Under the pieces are notes generated by a model. It saw nothing but the letters and a program-made list of their open reading frames with translations. It was not told the DNA's origin and searched no databases. Below, piece after piece: positions 27,512-36,356 of a stretch of DNA of 64,000 nt (the stretch's first letter is position 1; each line of letters opens with the position of its first letter). The position numbers and the translations under genes were made by a program. The stretch comes from Lysobacter firmicutimachus (GTDB lineage: Bacteria > Pseudomonadota > Gammaproteobacteria > Xanthomonadales > Xanthomonadaceae). The stretch covers positions 4,250,001 through 4,314,000 of the forward strand of contig NZ_JBANDL010000002.1 of NCBI RefSeq assembly GCF_037027445.1, written 5' to 3'.

Positions 27512-28060
27512 ATGGGTCTGGATCACGTTTCCACCGGCAAGAATCCGCCGCACGAAATCAACGTCATCATCGAAATCCCGAAGGACGCCGAGCCGGTGAA
27601 GTACGAGGTCGACAAGGCCTCCGGCGCGATCTTCGTCGACCGCATCCTCTCGACCCCGATGCGTTATCCCTGCAACTACGGCTACGTCCCCCACACCGTC
27701 TGCGGCGACGGCGACCCGGCGGACGTGCTGGTGATCCTGCCGCTGCCGCTGATCCCCGGCTCGGTGATCCGCTGCCGTCCGGTCGGCGTGCTGAAGATGT
27801 CCGACGAAGCCGGCAGCGACGAAAAGCTGCTGGCGGTGCCGGTCGACAAGGTCTTCGCCGGCTACAGCCACATCCACGACATCGACAAGGTCAGCCCGCA
27901 CTGGCTGGAGCGCATCGGCCACTTCTTCGAGCACTACAAGGACCTGGAGAAGGGCAAGTGGGTCAAGCTCGACGGTTGGGGCAATGCCGAAGAGGCCAAG
28001 AAGATCCTGGTCGAGGCGATCGAGCGCTACGCGGCCGAGGAAGACAAGCCGAAGTTCTGA
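27512..28060 (+). CDS. ppa: Inorganic pyrophosphatase, soluble family I
   Basis: Ppa hydrolyses cytoplasmic PPi, pulling biosynthetic reactions forward. The 182-residue protein has the family I residues: VIIEIPKDAEPVKYEVDK, GAIFVDRILSTPMRYPCNYGYVPHT (with Arg/Tyr for phosphate) and the metal-binding DGDPADVLVI. The length is normal. AGGAG and GGAG precede the ATG. It is alone, with a terminator after it. It lies 2 kb from the membrane pyrophosphatase gene, so the cell holds both energy-dissipating and energy-conserving routes for PPi. Confidence 0.96.
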   Translation: MGLDHVSTGKNPPHEINVIIEIPKDAEPVKYEVDKASGAIFVDRILSTPMRYPCNYGYVPHTVCGDGDPADVLVILPLPLIPGSVIRCRPVGVLKMSDEAGSDEKLLAVPVDKVFAGYSHIHDIDKVSPHWLERIGHFFEHYKDLEKGKWVKLDGWGNAEEAKKILVEAIERYAAEEDKPKF

Positions 28061-28111
28061 GCGACGCGACGGCGGCCGAAGAACCCGTCGCGCCCGGTCG
28101 ATTCGATGCAG

Positions 28112-28137
28112 AAAGGCCGCCTCCGGGCGGCCTTTTT
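28112..28137 (+). terminator. Rho-independent terminator of ppa
   Basis: AAAGGCCGCC and GGCGGCCTTT form a 10-bp stem with loop TCCG and a T-run of five. The A-run on the left may also stop the convergent VOC transcript. Confidence 0.9.
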
Positions 28138-28149
28138 GCTGGTTCGCGC

Positions 28150-28587
28150 TCAGCGCAGCTCTTCGGCCAGCCCGATCAGCAATCCCTCGGGGCCGCGGAT
28201 GTAGCAGAGCCGATACGTGTCCTGGTACTGGACCACGTCGCCGACCAATTGCGCGCCGCGCGCGCGGAGCCGTGCGAGCGTCTCGTCGATGTCGTCGACG
28301 GCGAACATGACCCGCAGGTAGCCCAGGGCATTGACCGGAGCCGTGCGGTGATCCGCGACGACCGGCGGGGCGAGATAGCGGCAAAGCTCGAGCCGGCCGT
28401 GTCCGTCCGGGGTGCGCATCATGGCGATCTCGACCCGCTGATCGACCAGCCCGGTGACCCGTCCGGCCCATTCGCCTTCGATCGTGGCCCGCCCTTCCAG
28501 CTCCAGGCCCAGTTCGCGAAAGAAGTCGATCGCCCCCGTCAGGTCCTCGACGACGATCCCCACGTTGTCCATCCGCTTGAGCGCCAT
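28150..28587 (-). CDS. VOC-family protein
   Basis: The 145-residue protein has a vicinal-oxygen-chelate fold: MDNVGIVVEDLTGAIDFFRELGLELEGRA...VEIAMMRTPDGHGRLELCRYLAP and, in the second half, YLRVMFAVDDIDETLARLRARGAQLVGDVV...LCYIRGPEGLLIGLAEEL. Metal-ligand positions (E in LELCRY and E in GPEG) are consistent with the family. The substrate is unknown. I chose the ATG at 28587 (GGAG 7 bases upstream) over a longer in-frame start at 28641 with no family match. It is monocistronic. Confidence 0.85.
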   Translation of the reverse strand: MALKRMDNVGIVVEDLTGAIDFFRELGLELEGRATIEGEWAGRVTGLVDQRVEIAMMRTPDGHGRLELCRYLAPPVVADHRTAPVNALGYLRVMFAVDDIDETLARLRARGAQLVGDVVQYQDTYRLCYIRGPEGLLIGLAEELR

Positions 28588-28741
28588 GTCCGGTCTCCGG
28601 GTTGAGCCTGGGTGCTCTACCGACGCTTGGGGTGTGTCCACACCATAGACGATTCCGGGTGGCGGCGCGACGCGGATGAGCCGGAACGCGTGGACGGGAA
28701 AGAGGAGCGCGTTGCGCAGTCCGTCGGTCCGGCATGGCGTG

Positions 28742-28765
28742 AAAAAGGCCGCTTTCGGAGCGGCC
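28742..28765 (-). terminator. Second terminator-like hairpin after the TonB receptor
   Basis: GGCCGCT and AGCGGCC form a 7-bp stem with a 5-base loop, and TTTTT follows on the minus strand. It lies between the receptor at 28924 and the VOC gene, in tandem with the terminator at 28873-28906. Confidence 0.7.
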
Positions 28766-28807
28766 CTTGTAGTTCGTTGCGGATGGGCGGTTCGTCGGAC
28801 CTCGGTC

Positions 28808-28830
28808 GCGGCTCACGCCGCTCCTACAAG
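28808..28830 (+). repeat. REP-type GCGGCTCACGCCGC element
   Basis: GCGGC-TCAC-GCCGC followed by TCCTACAAG is the reversed form of the well-known REP motif (CTTGTAGGAGCGGC...) of xanthomonads and pseudomonads. Heptamer-like ATCCCAA units follow at 28856-28874. Confidence 0.7.
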
Positions 28831-28872
28831 AGCGGTGCCGCCCGCCCTCGCCGATCCCAAATCCCAAATCCC

Positions 28873-28906
28873 AAAAAACTACGGCCCCAAAAGGGGCCGT
28901 AGTTTT
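28873..28906 (-). terminator. Strong terminator of the large TonB receptor
   Basis: AAAACTACGGCCCC and GGGGCCGTAGTTTT form a perfect 14-bp stem with loop AAAA and a minus-strand T-tract. It starts 18 bases past the receptor stop. Confidence 0.92.
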
Positions 28907-28923
28907 CGACGCTGACGCTCAGA

Positions 28924-31854
28924 TCAGAAGCGCTGGGTGTACTTCATGTACACGAAGCGACCGATGTCGAAGCTGCCGTTGTAGACGAAGCTGCTGTTCG
29001 GCTGGCTGTACATGGTCTGACCCTGGTGGTCGAACACGTTGTTGGCGCCCAGGGCCACCGTGGCGTTCCACGGGGTGTTGTAACGGACCTGGACGTCGTG
29101 GAACGTGTTGGCGCCCACTTCGCGCACCGGCTGCTGACCGCGGTAAGCCGAAGCGTAGTTCGGGTTGCCGCACTCCGGACCGCCGGCGGTGTCGTACGCG
29201 CAGTCTTCCTTCAGACCCGAGTAGTAACGCACGTTCCAGGTCGCACCGAAATCGCCGTACTGCCAATCGGTGTTGAAGTTCGAACGGACGCGGAAGTTGG
29301 CCGTGCCGTCGATGGCCCAGCTGGTCTTCTGCTCGACCGGGGTGGTCGATTCGCTGTCGCGCTTGTACTCCAGGTAGTCCACGTAGCTGGTCTTCCAGTT
29401 GAACGTGAAGTTACCGAAGCGGGTATCGGTCAGACGGTAGGCGACGCCGAGGTCGTAACCGGCCGTTTCCTGGTAGCCGCCGTTGATCAGGGTACGGGTC
29501 ACGTCGACCACTTGGCCCAGATCGTCGGCGTCGCCGCTGCGCTCGAAGCGGCTGCACGCCGACTGGATGCCCAGCACGTAGCAGTTGTTGAGCAGCGAGG
29601 TCACGGTCTCGGCCGCGATCACGTCTTCGATCTTGATCTTCCACCAGTCCAGGCTGATGTCCAGACCGCCGACGAAGCTCGGGCTGTAGACGAAACCGAT
29701 GGTGGTCGACTTCGAGGTTTCCGGCTTCAGCAGCGGGTTGGAGCCCGACTCGAAAGCCGAATTCGACTGCGCGTTCGGACCGGTCGCCGGACCGCCCGAA
29801 GCGGCCTGGCGGAAGTTCGCCGGCACCACGGCCGCGCAGCGAGCGGCGACCTGCGGGTTACGCACAGCGGCGCCGAACGAGGTGTCGCACGGGTCGGTGT
29901 AGTTGTCGAAGGTCTCGTTGGTGCCGCCGTACAGGTCGGCCACGGTCGGGGCGCGGAAGCCCGTCGCGTAGGTGCCGCGGATCAGCAGGTCGTCGATCGG
30001 CTTCCACTTCAGGCTGAACTTGCCGTTGGTGGTGTCGCCGAAGGTGTCGTAGTCCGAGTAACGGCCGGCGATGTTGAACGACAGTTCCTTGGCGAAGGCG
30101 ACGTCGGCCAGCACCGGCACGCTGAGTTCGGCGTAGAACTCGTCGAGCTTGTAGCCGCCTTCGGTCATCGCGCCGGCGAGGTCCGAGCTCAGGCCCGACT
30201 GCAGCAGCGCATCGGGTTCGTAACGCGCGGTTTCCTTGCGGTGCTCGTAACCCACGGCCAGGCCGAGGTCGCCGGCCGGCAGCGAAGCCAGCACGCCGCT
30301 CAGGTTCAGGCTGTAGACCTGGGTTTCGGTTTCCGAACGGTCGTGGGTCGGCAGGAACAGGTACTTCTGCAGTTCCGGGTTGTTGGTCAGCGAGCCCGGG
30401 CCGGTCTGGCCGTAGCCGAGCAGCGGGTTCCACGGCACGCAGCTGGCGATCACCGCGCCCGGGGTGCCGCAGTGGGCCACGCCGGCGGCGTCGATGAACG
30501 ACGGGCCGACGGCCTTAGCCACGTTCGGCAGGAACAGGTTGCCGGTGCCGGTCTTGCTGCCCTTGTTCTGGTTGTAGATGTAGCCCACGTCCCAGTCCCA
30601 CGGCTTGCCGGCCAGTTCGAACGAACCTTCCAGGCCCGCGCTGAAGCGGTAGGTGGTCAGCTCGGACTTGGTCTGACGCGGCATTTCCCAGGTACGGCGG
30701 ATGTAGTCGACGTTCTCGCCCTTGAACGGGTTGAACGCGCTGTCGCCCGACAGCGACAGGTCGCCGTCATAGCGGCGGAAGCCGAACGAACGGAACGGGT
30801 AGCCGGCGATCTGCTGGGTGGCTTCGCGGTCCGTGTACAGGACGTCGGCCTTGGCGCGCAGGTTGTCGGTGATGTCGAACTCGGCGTTGGCGAACACCGA
30901 GCGACGCTCCAGACCCGTCTGCAGGTACATCTGCTCGTTGGTGTTGGTGGCGTCGGTGAGCGGGTTGTAGGCGCGGAAGTCGGCCTGCGAACCGGTGGTG
31001 GTGCGGCCCGGCAGCGCGGTCAGGTCGCCGCTGTCGCGGACCAGGATGCCGTTGCGCGAGATGTTGCTCCAACCGTTGTCGCGGTAGTCGCCGTTGGCGT
31101 CGAGGTCCGGAACCGGGTGGCCCTTGCCGTTCGGGTAACGGGTGAAGCTGCGGTCCTTGGCCAGGACCGGGTCTTCCTTGCTGTACTCGGCGCCGAGGGT
31201 GATCGAACCGCGCTCGCCGGTCTGGCCGATGACGAAGTTGTAGATCTCCTTGTTGCCGTCGCCCTGGCCGTACTGGCCGAGGTAGGCGCTGGCTTCCAGG
31301 CCGTCGAAACGCTTGCGGGTGATGATGTTGATCACGCCGGCGATGGCGTCCGAGCCGTACAGCGCCGAGGCGCCGTCGGTCAGCACTTCGATGCGCTCGA
31401 CGATCGAGCTCGGGATCGAGGCCAGGTCGGAGTAGCCGGCCGAGCTGATGCCCATGCGCTTGCCGTCGATCAGGACCAGGGTGCGCTCCGGACCGAGGTT
31501 GCGCAGGTCGACGTACTGGCCACCGACTTCTTCGCCCGAGGACAGCGCGTCGGCACGCGAGATCGCCGGCGAGCCCGAAGCGGTGATGTTCTGGACGATG
31601 TCGGCGACGCTGGTGAAGCCCTGCTTCTGGATGTCGGCGCGCGACATGGTGACCACCGGCTGCGCGGTTTCCAGGTTGGCCTGGCGGATGCGCGAACCGG
31701 TGACTTCGATGCGGTCGAGGGTGGTGGTGCTCTTGGAGGCATCGGCTTCCTGAGCGCCGGCAACCGCCGGGACCAGAGCCGACACTAACGCCGCGGCGAT
31801 GGCGGTCGGCAGCAGGCCGGACCGCGCCTCGAGGCGCAGACTGCGATGGTTCAT
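28924..31854 (-). CDS. TonB-dependent receptor, large outer-membrane type
   Basis: This 976-residue receptor has a signal peptide (to about residue 34, AGAQE) and a TonB-box-like region with TLDRIEVTGSRIR. Its plug has VVTMSRADIQKQGFTSVADIVQNI, VDLRNLGPERTLVLIDGKR, and ERIEVLTDGASALYGSDAIAGVINIITR. A 22-strand barrel ends in YTQRF. It belongs to the group that in xanthomonads often imports carbohydrate- or peptide-derived nutrients rather than siderophores; the ligand is unknown. No Fur-like box precedes it. Its promoter has an inverted repeat exactly between -35 and -10. The AraC regulator upstream could control it. Confidence 0.92.
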   Translation of the reverse strand: MNHRSLRLEARSGLLPTAIAAALVSALVPAVAGAQEADASKSTTTLDRIEVTGSRIRQANLETAQPVVTMSRADIQKQGFTSVADIVQNITASGSPAISRADALSSGEEVGGQYVDLRNLGPERTLVLIDGKRMGISSAGYSDLASIPSSIVERIEVLTDGASALYGSDAIAGVINIITRKRFDGLEASAYLGQYGQGDGNKEIYNFVIGQTGERGSITLGAEYSKEDPVLAKDRSFTRYPNGKGHPVPDLDANGDYRDNGWSNISRNGILVRDSGDLTALPGRTTTGSQADFRAYNPLTDATNTNEQMYLQTGLERRSVFANAEFDITDNLRAKADVLYTDREATQQIAGYPFRSFGFRRYDGDLSLSGDSAFNPFKGENVDYIRRTWEMPRQTKSELTTYRFSAGLEGSFELAGKPWDWDVGYIYNQNKGSKTGTGNLFLPNVAKAVGPSFIDAAGVAHCGTPGAVIASCVPWNPLLGYGQTGPGSLTNNPELQKYLFLPTHDRSETETQVYSLNLSGVLASLPAGDLGLAVGYEHRKETARYEPDALLQSGLSSDLAGAMTEGGYKLDEFYAELSVPVLADVAFAKELSFNIAGRYSDYDTFGDTTNGKFSLKWKPIDDLLIRGTYATGFRAPTVADLYGGTNETFDNYTDPCDTSFGAAVRNPQVAARCAAVVPANFRQAASGGPATGPNAQSNSAFESGSNPLLKPETSKSTTIGFVYSPSFVGGLDISLDWWKIKIEDVIAAETVTSLLNNCYVLGIQSACSRFERSGDADDLGQVVDVTRTLINGGYQETAGYDLGVAYRLTDTRFGNFTFNWKTSYVDYLEYKRDSESTTPVEQKTSWAIDGTANFRVRSNFNTDWQYGDFGATWNVRYYSGLKEDCAYDTAGGPECGNPNYASAYRGQQPVREVGANTFHDVQVRYNTPWNATVALGANNVFDHQGQTMYSQPNSSFVYNGSFDIGRFVYMKYTQRF

Positions 31855-31875
31855 CTATCTCTCTCCAGTAATCTC

Positions 31876-31904
31876 GTTATAGGCGTGTTAAAACGCCTCG
31901 CAAA
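31876..31904 (-). promoter_or_regulatory. Promoter of the large TonB receptor with an operator-like repeat
   Basis: On the minus strand TTTGCG (-35) and TATAAC (-10) are separated by exactly 17 bases. An inverted repeat AGGCGT-N6-ACGCCT (31881-31898) fills that spacer. A GGAGAGAG ribosome site follows before the ATG at 31854. A repressor or a DNA-distorting activator bound there would control the gene; the binding factor is unknown. Confidence 0.5.
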
Positions 31905-32655
31905 AGTACGGCCCGTGCGCCGAGACTGCTTTGCGGCTGACGTTGAGAGAATTTGCTGAGTGAGTCGTCGCGGACGCACGCGAACGCACATGAAAAAAGC
32001 AAGCGCAAAGATGTCATCGCATTGCGGTTTCGCGCCTGCATTCGCAATCGCAGCGACGTTCACGTTGCATTGTGTTTGGCGATTGCGCGCTTGGACGCCG
32101 CGCTGCGCGAACGTAGAACATCGCCGCAGCACGCATGCGGCAAGCGTGCGCATTCGGTCGGCGCGTCGCTTCGCGCGGCTCGCGGCGCGCCTTCGTATCG
32201 CGCCGGGCCGGCACCTGGAACGATTTCGGATGCGCATCGGCCGCATTCGGCAAATGCCGCCGCATCCGCGATCGCCGCGCGCCGCTTTCGTTCATGCTCG
32301 GTTTGGCGACGCCGCGATATTCGCGCGCGTGCATATATATGCGCGCCTGCGCGCAGCGGCCCCCATCGCGCAGGCAGGCCCACGCGCACGCGCTGCGCAC
32401 GCGAACGCGTTTGCGCGCGCAACGGGTCGAGTTCGGGTTCGGAGAGCGCGCTCGGGAAGTGCGATCGGCCGGGCCGAGCGGCCGGCTTGCGCGGCGCCGA
32501 AGTTTCGATCGCGCGTATCGCGCGTCGAAACTTCGGCGGGGCTATGGCGTCACGGGGACGGCTTCAGACGGTCTGCGACTTGGGGGAGTCGTGTTGCTGG
32601 CGTTGCGGTAAAGCGTGCTGGCGTTGAACGAACGGCTGAAACGTTGCGGCGGCGA
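31905..32655. other. 750-bp gap with strong inverted repeats, no gene recognised
   Basis: Long open frames exist on both strands, but their translations are Arg/Ala-rich and have no family features, and I judge them chance. The stretch has GCGCGC-rich patches and a perfect GCATATATATGC palindrome at 32331-32342. A long hairpin is at 32497-32536. It separates two minus-strand genes, the AraC regulator and the TonB receptor, so it may contain regulatory RNA or binding sites. Confidence 0.45.
32497..32536. other. Long imperfect hairpin downstream of the AraC gene
   Basis: CCGAAGTTTCGA (32497-32508) pairs perfectly with TCGAAACTTCGG (32525-32536), and inside it CGCGCG pairs with CGCGCG around TAT. 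Together this is an 18-bp stem with one bulged T and a 3-base loop. It lies about 120 bases past the AraC stop on the minus strand. No T-run flanks it. Confidence 0.6.
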
Positions 32656-33576
32656 TCAGGCCGCGAGCTTGCGCACCATCGCCACGACCGGCGCGGGCTG
32701 GGGCTTGGCCGCCTCCTGCTTGGCGGTGGCCGCGGCGCTGCGGTAGCGGGTCGCCGAGGTGCCGAAACGGGCGCGGAACGCACGGGCGAAGCTGCAGCAG
32801 TTGTCGAAACCGCTGGCGGCCGCGACCTCGCCGATCATCATCGAGGTGTTCTCGAGCAGATCGGCCGCGTGCTCCAGACGCATCCGCGCCGAGGCGGCCT
32901 GCGGGCTCTCCTCGTACAGGCTGTGGAAGGTCTTGGAGAAGTACCAGCTGGAGAAGCTGGTCAGCTCGGCCAGTTCGCTGATCCGCACCACCCGGTCGCA
33001 GTTGCCTTCCAGGTACAGGCGGGCGCGCTGCAGACGGCCGAACACTTGGCGCTTGCGGCTGCGCGAACGACCCGGGCAACGCTGGATACGCGCGGTCAGC
33101 TCGCGCTGGACGCCGGCCAGGTGCAGCAGGATCGGGCGCAGGGCGTTCAGGTCGAAACCGGTGTCGGCCTCGCCGTTGCGGGCATGGGCCTGGCGCCACA
33201 GGCGCAAGGCGATGCGGGCGTCGTGCACGCTCATGCGGCCGCGGCCGGAGTACAGGGTGCAGTCGGCCAGGCGGGCCATGGCCTTGATCGCTTCGCCGGT
33301 CAGGTTCAGGCCGATGCAGACGCCGTAACGGTCGGCCTGCAGCACCGGCTTGGAGTCGCGCTCGAACGCGATCCAGTCGCCGCGCTTCAAGCGGAACTTA
33401 CCTTCCTTGGCTTCGACCCAGGAGCTGCCGCGCAGCTGGACCCAGATCGAAAAATGAGCCCCGGCCAGCTGCGCGCTGCCGAGACGCGAGACGCCGACGC
33501 AACTGGCCTGGGCGGCGGGATCCTGCGCGTCCAGCTGCAACAGCTGTCCGCGATCCGCCCACAATGCTTGCTCCAT
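32656..33576 (-). CDS. AraC-family transcriptional regulator
   Basis: This 306-residue cytoplasmic regulator has an N-terminal cupin-like sensor (GAHFSIWVQLRGSSWVEAKEGKFRLKRGDWIAFERDSKPVLQADRYG). The C-terminal double HTH includes LAELTSFSSWYFSKTFHSLYEESPQAASARMRLEHAADLL and IGEVAAASGFDNCCSFARAFRARFGTSATRYR. A Pro/Ala-rich tail follows. An AGGTGG ribosome site precedes the ATG and lies partly inside a leader hairpin (33584-33604). The effector and targets are unknown; the TonB receptor on the same strand is the obvious candidate. Confidence 0.87.
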   Translation of the reverse strand: MEQALWADRGQLLQLDAQDPAAQASCVGVSRLGSAQLAGAHFSIWVQLRGSSWVEAKEGKFRLKRGDWIAFERDSKPVLQADRYGVCIGLNLTGEAIKAMARLADCTLYSGRGRMSVHDARIALRLWRQAHARNGEADTGFDLNALRPILLHLAGVQRELTARIQRCPGRSRSRKRQVFGRLQRARLYLEGNCDRVVRISELAELTSFSSWYFSKTFHSLYEESPQAASARMRLEHAADLLENTSMMIGEVAAASGFDNCCSFARAFRARFGTSATRYRSAAATAKQEAAKPQPAPVVAMVRKLAA

Positions 33577-33583
33577 TGGTCCA

Positions 33584-33609
33584 CCTCATTTGCGGGGAAT
33601 GAGGTTTTT
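33584..33609 (-). promoter_or_regulatory. Hairpin over the ribosome-binding site of the AraC gene
   Basis: CCTCATT and AATGAGG pair perfectly around a 7-base loop. On the minus strand the right arm contains part of the Shine-Dalgarno AGGTGG, so folding would limit translation of the regulator. On the plus strand the same hairpin is followed by TTTTTATTT and would terminate a transcript entering from the left. Confidence 0.4.
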
Positions 33610-33719
33610 ATTTGCCTGAGCAAGGACCGCCCTGCCGGAAATTTGACGGAGAGTTAGGCGAATTCGGAACGAGGTCACAACCGAAGCTTTTCCGAAAGCC
33701 AAATTTACTGCCAAATCAA

Positions 33720-36080
33720 TCAGTTGAGCCAGCCCGGAACGAAGGTCTTCGGCTCTTCGGGCAGATCCATGTAACCGATATCAGCGCCGTCCCACTTGGC
33801 CAGGGCCAGATAGACCGTGTCGCCGCGCGGACTCAGGCTGAAGCCGTTGATCGCCGAACGCCGGCTTTGGTCCAGGCACAGCACCGATGGCGGCGCACTC
33901 GGGTCGGCGACCCGGCGCAGCAGCGACAGGCAGGTCGGCTGTTGATCGAGGTAGCGCAGCTCGCCGGTGCCGGCGGCGACATCCCACAGCCGATAGCGAT
34001 CGGAGACCGGCTCATTGGCATCGATGCGTCGCACGCTGGTCGGAGACAACTGCAGATCGACCTGCCACAGGCCGGCCTCGGTCTGGCGAGTGAACAGCAG
34101 CCGCGCCTGGGCCCGGTCGAGCCGGAGCTGGGACACGTCCGGCAAAGTGGCGATCCGACGCCAGGGTGCGCGGCGGCGGTCGAACAATTGCGCCTGCATG
34201 CGGCCGTCGTTGCCGCCGACCAAGACCAGCAGCTGGTTCGGGTCCGGCAGCTGCACCACCTGCAGCGGTTCGGCCACCGGCGCCGGCAGACGGGTCACCT
34301 TGCCGCTCGTCGGAACGATTTCGTACAAGGCGTTGCGGCCTTCGGCGTCGGTGCCGACCACGGTCAGGTGCTGGCTGTCGTCCGACCACGACGGCGCATA
34401 GCGGATGTTGGGCAGCACCCCCTGCAACATGCGCAGCGAGTCGGGCTGGTCCAGGTCGGCCCACCACAGATGGGTGCTGCCGGAGCGGTCGGAGGCGAAC
34501 ACGATCTGACGCCCGTCCGGGGCCACCGTCGGCAGGATGTCGCGCGCCGACGAGGGGAACAGCGGGTCGACCACGTGCACCGCACCCTGGGAGGTGTCGC
34601 CCAGCACGACCCGGAACAGGCCGAAGTAAGGTTTGCGCTGGACGAAGGCCGCCGCCGGCCGCGCCGCCGCCACCGCCGGTGCCTGGGCCGACTCGATGCC
34701 GAGGTCGCGGGCCTGGCCGCCGTCGAGATCGAGGCGGAACATGCGTGTATCGCCGTCGATCATGCGCCCGAACAGCAGGCCGCGGCTGTCCGGCAGCCAG
34801 TCCCAGCCGCGCACGTCGGCGCCGAGCTTGCTCAGCCGCTCGGGGGTGCCGCCCTCGGCCGGCAGGCGCCAGAAGTCGCCCTGCGGGTTGTTGCGCACGA
34901 ACACCAGCCAGCGCCCGTCCGGCGAGAAGCGCGGCCACAGGTCCAGATTGCCGACGCCCGGGTCGTAGGGCACCGCGCGCCACTCGCCGCTGGCCAAGTC
35001 GAGCACGCGCATGCCGACCGTGCCCTGCGACGTCCACATGCTGCCGAAGATCAGGCCGCGCCCGTCGGGGGTCCAATCGAAGGTCGGCGGGCTGCGCGAG
35101 TCGCAGTCGCCGAGCTCGCGCTCGGCGCCGCCGTTGGCGGCGATCATCAGGATCCGGCACGACACGCCCGGCTCGACCCGCAGGAAGGCGATCGAGCGCC
35201 CGTCCGGCGACCACGCCGGGGCACTGTCCTCGGCCAGGCCGCTGGGCTGGGTCAGCTGTCGCGGCGGGGTCTGGTCGGTGGTCTGGACCAGGATCGCCGT
35301 GCCGCGCTGGCCTTCCGGAATGGCCACATAAGCGACCATCGCCGCGTCGGGCGATAACGTCGGCGCCAGTTCGAAGCCCGGCATCGAGGTGATCAGGCGA
35401 TAGGCGCGCGCGGTATTGGCCGCGACCCGTGCCGGGTCGGCGGTCGGCAGCGCCGCTTGCAGGTTCGGCTGGCGCGCCAGCGACCACCAGACCAGGCCGG
35501 CCACCAGGCCGATCACCGCCGCGATCACCCCGAGTATCGAGCGCCAGTTGCCGCGCGGCCGGGCACTGCCCGGCAACGGCGGGATGGGCTCCAGCCGCTC
35601 GGCCGCGGAGCGGGCGGCGTAGCCGGAGGCCGTCGCAGTCGCAGTCGCCGCCGCAGCGTCGACAGCGGCCGGCGGCGCAGCGGCCGCGCTGTCGCCGGCG
35701 GGCGCGGGCGCGCCTTCGGGCTGCAGCCATTCCACTCGCGCCAGCAGGCGGTAGCCGTTCTTGGCGATGGTCTCGATGTAGCGCGGATTGCCGCGGTCTT
35801 CGTCGAAGGCCTTGCGCAGCTGGGTGATGGCCTGGGTCACCACGTCGTCGGTCGGCAGGGTGTCCGGCCAGACCTCGGCCAGCAGCGCGTCGCGGCTGAC
35901 CACCCGATCGGCGTGCTCGACCAGCACCAGCAGCACGCCCATGGATTTGGGCGTGATCCGGCGCGGACGACGCGCCCCCGGTGCGCGGATCTCGCGCAAG
36001 GGGATGTCGACCAGGCAATCGCCGACCCGCAGGTGCTCTGCGGGCAAAGGCGGCATCGATGGCTCGTGAACTCGGGGCAT
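33720..36080 (-). CDS. CadC-like membrane regulator: winged helix, TM segment, beta-propeller
   Basis: This 786-residue protein has an OmpR/CadC-type winged-helix domain (about 12-115: ITPKSMGVLLVLVEHADRVVSRDALLAEVWPD, VVTQAITQLRKAF, YIETIAKNGYRLLARV). An Ala-rich linker and one membrane segment (about 183-205, ILGVIAAVIGLVAGLVWW) follow. The periplasmic part is a TolB/WD40-like propeller with repeated SPDGR, SPDGRWLVF, and DSRGLLFGR signatures. It resembles ToxR-like one-component sensors that read an extracytoplasmic signal and bind DNA directly. The start at 36080 is chosen; a GTG at 36110 is possible. Its targets are unknown. Confidence 0.85.
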   Translation of the reverse strand: MPRVHEPSMPPLPAEHLRVGDCLVDIPLREIRAPGARRPRRITPKSMGVLLVLVEHADRVVSRDALLAEVWPDTLPTDDVVTQAITQLRKAFDEDRGNPRYIETIAKNGYRLLARVEWLQPEGAPAPAGDSAAAAPPAAVDAAAATATATASGYAARSAAERLEPIPPLPGSARPRGNWRSILGVIAAVIGLVAGLVWWSLARQPNLQAALPTADPARVAANTARAYRLITSMPGFELAPTLSPDAAMVAYVAIPEGQRGTAILVQTTDQTPPRQLTQPSGLAEDSAPAWSPDGRSIAFLRVEPGVSCRILMIAANGGAERELGDCDSRSPPTFDWTPDGRGLIFGSMWTSQGTVGMRVLDLASGEWRAVPYDPGVGNLDLWPRFSPDGRWLVFVRNNPQGDFWRLPAEGGTPERLSKLGADVRGWDWLPDSRGLLFGRMIDGDTRMFRLDLDGGQARDLGIESAQAPAVAAARPAAAFVQRKPYFGLFRVVLGDTSQGAVHVVDPLFPSSARDILPTVAPDGRQIVFASDRSGSTHLWWADLDQPDSLRMLQGVLPNIRYAPSWSDDSQHLTVVGTDAEGRNALYEIVPTSGKVTRLPAPVAEPLQVVQLPDPNQLLVLVGGNDGRMQAQLFDRRRAPWRRIATLPDVSQLRLDRAQARLLFTRQTEAGLWQVDLQLSPTSVRRIDANEPVSDRYRLWDVAAGTGELRYLDQQPTCLSLLRRVADPSAPPSVLCLDQSRRSAINGFSLSPRGDTVYLALAKWDGADIGYMDLPEEPKTFVPGWLN

Positions 36081-36326
36081 GAATCCTGCTGATGGTGCGC
36101 ACTCGCCCACCGCCAGTCATGTGCCTGAACGCATGGGCGGCCGAACGACAAACCGACAGATCCGGCATGGCGCGGTGGCGCGATCGGAAAAGCGCACCAC
36201 AAGCACACTATTCTAGCGCTCCGGAAGCCGGCGCGGATCGGTTTGGCTGGGCGAAAACGCCTGGCTAGCATGAAGGCGCCGAAACGTATCGTTCCAAAAG
36301 GCGCCCGGAAGTGTGTGTTTTTCTGT

Positions 36327-36356
36327 AAGAAAACCCGCCAACGGCTTAACGCGGGT
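36327..36356 (-). terminator. Terminator overlapping the ion-channel stop codon
   Basis: ACCCGC and GCGGGT arms (36333-36338 and 36351-36356) enclose the TAA stop of the channel gene, and the minus strand continues TTTTCTTAC. An intrinsic terminator seems likely, with a rather large 12-base loop. Confidence 0.55.

Noticed and set aside
28924..31788. A 920-codon plus-strand frame opposite the TonB receptor
   Set aside because: It is the exact complement of a real coding region with GC-rich third positions, and its sequence has no plug, barrel or other family match.
31953..33657. Overlapping open frames covering the 800-bp gap and the AraC gene
   Set aside because: They lack family features, and their Arg-rich composition is that of antisense or shadow frames. 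The AraC gene on the minus strand explains the right half; the rest has no support.
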